Assembly (NCBI GenBank): GCA_026874595.1
Contig: CM049310.1
Location: 82,683,056-82,747,055 of the forward strand
Direction: 5' to 3'
From: Sipunculus nudus
Taxonomy: Eukaryota > Annelida > Sipuncula > Golfingiida > Sipunculidae
DNA length: 64,000 nucleotides
Below are positions 59,731-64,000 of the stretch, piece by piece (the first letter of the stretch is position 1; every line of letters begins with the position of its first letter). The position numbers were made by a program, and so were the translations under genes. The notes beneath the pieces were generated by a model. That model was not told the origin of the DNA, did no database searches, and was given only the letters and a program-made list of their open reading frames with translations.

Positions 59731-59731
<1 letters not shown>
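59571..59731. repeat. 161-bp inverted repeat between AT tracts, Penelope-like hairpin motif
   Basis: The arms 59571-59603 (actagttgattaacacacga, then gctttcggtgtac) and 59699-59731 (gtacttcgaaagcccgtgtg, then ttaataaactagt) are near-perfect reverse complements. The right part holds ctgacga-agaag-tctttgta-cttc-gaaa. This has the CUGANGA and GAAA core order of a hammerhead ribozyme with a GAAG/CTTC stem. Similar motifs lie in the terminal repeats of Penelope-like elements. The stem next to the cleavage site pairs poorly, so activity is doubtful. Confidence 0.55.

Positions 59732-59732
<1 letters not shown>

Positions 59733-59780
<48 letters not shown>
59733..59780. repeat. (AT)n microsatellite
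   Basis: AT run followed by a (GA)-rich stretch to about 59850. Confidence 0.95.
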
Positions 59781-59784
<4 letters not shown>

Positions 59785-59859
59785 ACGGAGAGAGAGAGAG
59801 AAAAAAGAGAAAGCAACAGAGAGATTTAGACAGACAGAAAGAGAGAGTGAAAATAGATA

Positions 59860-60435
59860 ATTAGATAGATGGATGTTATTTGAAGCTAATACTGATCGAT
59901 ATTTGAATAAGGAATAAATTTGGAGGAAGAGAGTTTATGAAGTAATCCCTGTCGTATAATTAGTATAATATCTCAGTCACTAGTCTGCTTTAATCAAGTC
60001 AACAGATCAAAATATGTCGCGGATGAGGGTCGGGTAATCAGTAGGTGCCATGGTGATTGCATCCAAACATTCACTGAAACAGATCATCCATCAGAAAGGA
60101 GGAATGTTGAATCTTGATAACCTTAGCTCTGTCTCCTTAGTTAGACGCGGTTAATGTTTGTCTTCTGACAGGGTGACTTGATATTTGTCACATCGATACC
60201 ATCTGAATCTTCTCGATCTCCGATGTACGAACCAGAAAACGACCATTAGCTTGCTCCGATAAACGCTAAGACCGCAAAAAAATTTAGTCTAAGGACAATG
60301 GTATGGCACGAGCGGGCGATAATATTTTTTATTTTATTTAGCGGTCGCGATGATTGGAAATTCGCTTAGAATTTTGAAAGCTTGCATAGAAAATAAAAAA
60401 ATATGCTTCAAGTCATCGGATATTATTAATTATAT
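59860..60435. other. No recognised feature
   Basis: Mixed unique sequence. Confidence 0.35.
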
Positions 60436-60438
60436 TCC

Positions 60439-60650
60439 GGGGACCTGGACAGCTGAGTGGTAAAACGCTTGGCCCTCTCCGCTAGCGACCCGGGTTCGAT
60501 TCCCGGAGTGGCTATGAGAGTGGGTTGTGGAAGCCCGTCCAAGGTAGGCCGTTTTCTCCGGGTCTTCCGGTTTCCGCCACTTTTACCCAGATCCGAGCGC
60601 AAACATCCGACCATGGAGAGTGCCTGGTTTTAGTTATTATAACCAGTTGT
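60439..60650 (+). mobile_element. tRNA-derived SINE, MetaSINE-like (copy 2)
   Basis: The head is ggggacctggacagctgagt, the B box GGTTCGATTCC is at 60493-60503, and the body gttttctccgggtcttccgg then tttccgcc is at 60551-60578. The tail ends in tgttgaataaataaagc. Same order as copy 1, with better preserved boxes. The 62-codon minus ORF containing ATPGIEPGS is a translation of the tRNA-like part and not a gene. Confidence 0.8.
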
Positions 60651-60696
60651 ACAATCCATGTTGAATAAATAAAGCTTATTTCTACAAGTATTTAAA

Positions 60697-61883
60697 TGTT
60701 ATAAATCATCAACACACAATCGTTCATTTCGTTAATTTATCACACAGATCCATTAAGGAAACTGTGCTAAAACACACTAGCAACATTTCAAGGACCTGGT
60801 TTTCATTAGCTAAAAAAGACGATACGATAAAATTTCGGAAGGCGAAATAGTGTAAATCGTCAACACAAAATTTCGTTCATTTTTACATCTTTAAGATATC
60901 TTTTACAGAACTTGTACTATGGCACAATTAGCAACATAACATAGGAGCTGGATTTCATTTTTGATAAAAATGATACACAAATGTCTGAGCGACGACTCCG
61001 GAGAATATATAATTTTGTCCATTTTTCACCTATATAAGATTTCTTTTACAGAACCTGTGCTATGGCACAATCAGCAACATAACATAGGAGCTGGATTTCA
61101 TTTTTTATAAAAATGATACACAAACAGCTTGAACGGCGAATCCGGAGAATATATAATTTTGTCAATTTTTCACCCATATAAGATTTCTTTTACAGAACCT
61201 GTGCTATGGCACAATAAGCAACATAACATAGGAGCTGGATTTCATTTTTTATAAAAATGATACACAAAAAGTTTGAACGGCGAATCCGGAGAATATATAA
61301 TTTTGTCAATTTTTCACCCATATAAGATTTCTTTTACAGAACCTGTGCTATGGCACAATTAGCAACATAACACAGGAGCTGGATTTCATTTTTTATAAAA
61401 ATGATACACAAAAAGTTTGAACGGCGAATCCGGAGAATATATAATTTTGTCAATTTTTCACCCATATAAGATTTCTTTTACAGAACCTGTGCTATGGCAC
61501 AATTAGCAACATAACATAGGAGCTGGATTTCATTTTGATAAAAATGATACACAAATGTTTGAGCGGCGACTCCGGAGAACATATAATTTTGTCCATTTTT
61601 CACCCATATAAGATTTCTTTTACAGAACCTGTGCTATGGCACAATCAGCAACATAACATAGGAGCTGCATTTCATTTCTTATAAAAATGATACACAAAAA
61701 GTTTGAGCGGCGAATCCGGAGATAATAAAATTTTGTCAATTTTTCACCCATATAAGATTTCTTTTACAGAACCTGTTCTATGGCACTATTAGCAACATAA
61801 CATAGGAGCTGAATTTCATTTTTTTATAAAAATAATACACAAAAAGTTTGAGCGGCGAATCCGGAGAATATATTTGTTTGTAT
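60697..61883. repeat. 144-bp satellite array, about 8 units
   Basis: The anchor gaacctgtgctatggcacaa recurs at 61051, 61195, 61339, 61483, 61625 and 61769 (periods 144, 144, 144, 142, 144), with a diverged copy at 60908 and an older one near 60758. Units contain catataagatttcttttaca, agcaacataacataggagct and a gcggcgaatccggaga phrase. Divergence grows to the left, next to the SINE. No ORF is conserved. Confidence 0.95.
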
Positions 61884-61884
61884 G

Positions 61885-63305
61885 GCCTAACATATGAAGA
61901 AATCATTGAGTGAGATACTTTGGAGACCGATAATGTCACAGTTTGATTACTTTTTTTAATAAATAAACTAGAAATATGTGTATTGTTACGACTATCCGGA
62001 TAACCCCGTTATAATCGTCTTAAGCGGCCTGTGTTGTGTACAATGTCACACTTAAGTCACACTGGTTCACCTGGTCAGTTGCTAAACTAATTCTGGTCCT
62101 AATAATAATGAATGGAGTGTTCTACCCGTGGGCAAAGGAATCGTCCTGTGACTCAAAGGTATACAATGGTTTGAAAAAGAAAGATTATATTGTGATCCAG
62201 TTTACCTTTAATTTTTTATGAATTTCTACTTAGTGTTTATCTTAACAAAAAATTCTTCGAAATCCGTTCAATAGCTAAGAAAACAAAAAAAAACTTACAA
62301 CAACCAAGGGAAAGACATTATATCATCCTGGCGAAGGCATGATCCGGTTCCAATAATGGGAGGTGATATTGTTTAAATATGTTGTGCAAGGAGCCACAAG
62401 TGTACACAGATATATATTGATCATGGAGGTCACGTGAGTTTTGTATCATAACTACCAGTCCATCCGTCAAGCCTACATTACAGGCTTAATTTGCTCCGCA
62501 CGATTTTGTCTCATAATGTGTCTTCACATTCAACCTATCCATTATTGCATCGCGTTAGGATCTGACTGACCATTTAGCTAAGCCACAGGTCAGAAGGCAC
62601 CCGTTGGTTGTTAAACTGTGATGTGTGGCCCGACGGGAAAATCGGCATCTTTCCAGGGACATTATATCAACCCCGTAGATTCTTCGATTGCTGCCATTAT
62701 TTCACAGCAGAGCGCAGCGCTAGCTAATGTCAGCGCCGAGAGACCTGTGCGAGACACCAACATGTATAACATATAGTTCTAGGAGTTATATTGCTCCTCC
62801 GTAATAAGCAGTGTCCATGCCGTCATGTCCGTTCTCAAGGACAGACGCACCTTACCTTGTAGTCACGTGTTCACTTGTGAGCTGGACTGAAAAGAAACCG
62901 TACCGGCTACATTGGCTGATCTCAGGCATTCTTTCAAGTACCATGTAAGCCACGTGATCTTCATTACATATTTAAGGTATGTCATAAAGTGACTTATATA
63001 CTTTTGTTTCTAAAGGTGTGTAAATAATTAGTGAATTGAATAGTAAAACCATGTAAACATTTAAGTGAATATTTAACATGTGATGGTTTAATCGTGAAAT
63101 AATCACATATGGGGCCAGGTGTATTCAGCTGTACCATTGTAGGTGGTGAGGTACCGTCCAGGTACAGAGCTTTCAAGAGTACCTTTTGGGAGTTCTTTTG
63201 AGTATAGGTCCAGGTAAAGTATACCTGTTTTTTAGTGGGAATAGTGTATTTAATATAAGAATGTTGATTAATTAATACCAGGTTCAGACACATGCTTCTT
63301 TACGC
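61885..63305. other. No gene recognised
   Basis: Unique sequence. ORFs at 62036-62221 and 62994-63293 (99 codons, minus) lack recognised motifs. Confidence 0.35.
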
Positions 63306-63309
63306 AAGT

Positions 63310-63650
63310 GGAAAAAAAAAACTTGCACCGGGCGTGTTCAGAGGTGCCAAACATAAACATTCACAAACCAAGATTTTTTAAGTTTCCAACCTGTGTTTCT
63401 TTTCTGTTTCGTCTTTTATGTAACTCTAACTTGTGTGTCACATGTCATGCACGTGCAAGATCAGACCTCTGGTTATTCAGTCTTGTTTTGGTAAATAGAC
63501 ACACGTGAACAGTGTTTAGTATAGCACTGTTTGCTAACACGCAGAACCATAACAACGTATAAAACAGATGAATTGGAGAAAGAAAGCCCATGTGAGGGGA
63601 AAGTTTTGCTAGGAAACTGTTGTATTCAGCCAAAATATTCAAATGACGTC
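63310..63650 (+). repeat. Dispersed repeat shared with 16790-17060 and part of 43.1 kb
   Basis: Contains cacgcagaaccataacaacg, aaacagatgaattggagaaa and tttgctaggaaactgttgta, then ttcagcc, in the same order as 16945-17010. The minus-strand peptide LNTVHVCLF also occurs at 43.2 kb because the DNA is shared. Confidence 0.5.
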
Positions 63651-63654
63651 AGAT

Positions 63655-64000
63655 AATGCACACATATTCGCAACCATTCATGTACGTTAATGTACAGGTA
63701 CCTACAACTTCCTACCTATGGTACAGGTCATCTAAATTGGGTATCTCAGAACAGGTGAAGATGCAAGTATTGGGCCCCAACCCTGGTAATTAGAAAAGTA
63801 AGTAAATATTACAATGGAGTGACAAAACCCTGAATTTAAAAAAAAACAACCCCAGACCATATGGCTAATTCCGAATTACAGAGTTATAAGCCCGGCTTGC
63901 GTCGTTGAATTCCTTATGTGGTGTTGTAGCGGATTTTGTACTATTTGTTACTACCGTCTGACTGAAACAACCTGCTTTGTATGCCGTTTTTCCAGATTCG
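63655..64000. other. No recognised feature
   Basis: Short AT-rich end of the window. Confidence 0.3.

Noticed and set aside
60426-60614. Minus-strand ORF with ATPGIEPGS
   Set aside because: A well-known by-product of reading the T-arm of tRNA-derived SINEs in antisense.
42868-63642. A shared peptide (LNTVHVCLF) in minus ORFs at 43.2 and 63.5 kb
   Set aside because: Both ORFs lie in the same dispersed repeat. Flanking frames are broken.

Overview
This is a eukaryotic (animal) genomic window: AT-rich, mostly non-coding, with no operons, no long clean ORFs and no convincing host protein-coding gene. The repeat content suggests a marine lophotrochozoan, most likely a mollusc: tRNA-derived SINEs with a MetaSINE-like central domain, a Gmr1-like Ty3/gypsy retrotransposon, TTAA-flanked MITEs, and many minisatellites and (AT)n/(CT)n microsatellites. 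The taxon is an inference from these families. Single short exons of a host gene could be present and unrecognised.

Layout. 0-4 kb: an F1 TIR element carrying a nested F2 repeat, then a 2.7-kb minisatellite of about 180 units of 15 bp. 7.0-7.4 kb: a complete miniature LTR retrotransposon (TRIM) with two 155-bp LTRs, a proline-tRNA primer-binding site and tRNA-like A/B boxes inside each LTR. 9-15 kb: microsatellites and two TTAA-flanked MITEs in opposite orientation. 16-22.5 kb: F2 and F1 repeats, a diverged tandem block and a MetaSINE-like element. 24.2-28.2 kb: a decayed minus-strand Gmr1-like retrotransposon (5' LTR, PBS, gag, protease, integrase; no reverse transcriptase). 29-34.8 kb: F1 copies, a SINE, and a duplicated unknown repeat whose two copies each carry a different insertion. 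37-46 kb: pogo/Tigger-like and other MITEs, a minus-strand SINE, tandem repeats and AT tracts. 46-53 kb: mostly featureless. 53-62 kb: (CT)n, F2, 40-bp and 77-bp tandem repeats, (AT)n tracts, a hairpin resembling a Penelope-like terminus, a second MetaSINE-like element and a 144-bp satellite. 62-64 kb: mostly unique, with one dispersed repeat.

The elements interact as transposons rather than as a gene system. The TRIM shares its LTR ends and PBS type with the Gmr1-like element, so that family may supply its enzymes in trans. A solo LTR of the TRIM family lies at 31.7 kb with a 4-bp target-site duplication. The TRIM with a tRNA-like, Pol III-promoter-like segment inside its LTR is the most unusual object here. 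It parallels the plant Cassandra TRIMs, which carry 5S rRNA sequence in their LTRs.

All long ORFs are explained by tandem repeats, by transposon sequence read in a chance frame, or remain unsupported.
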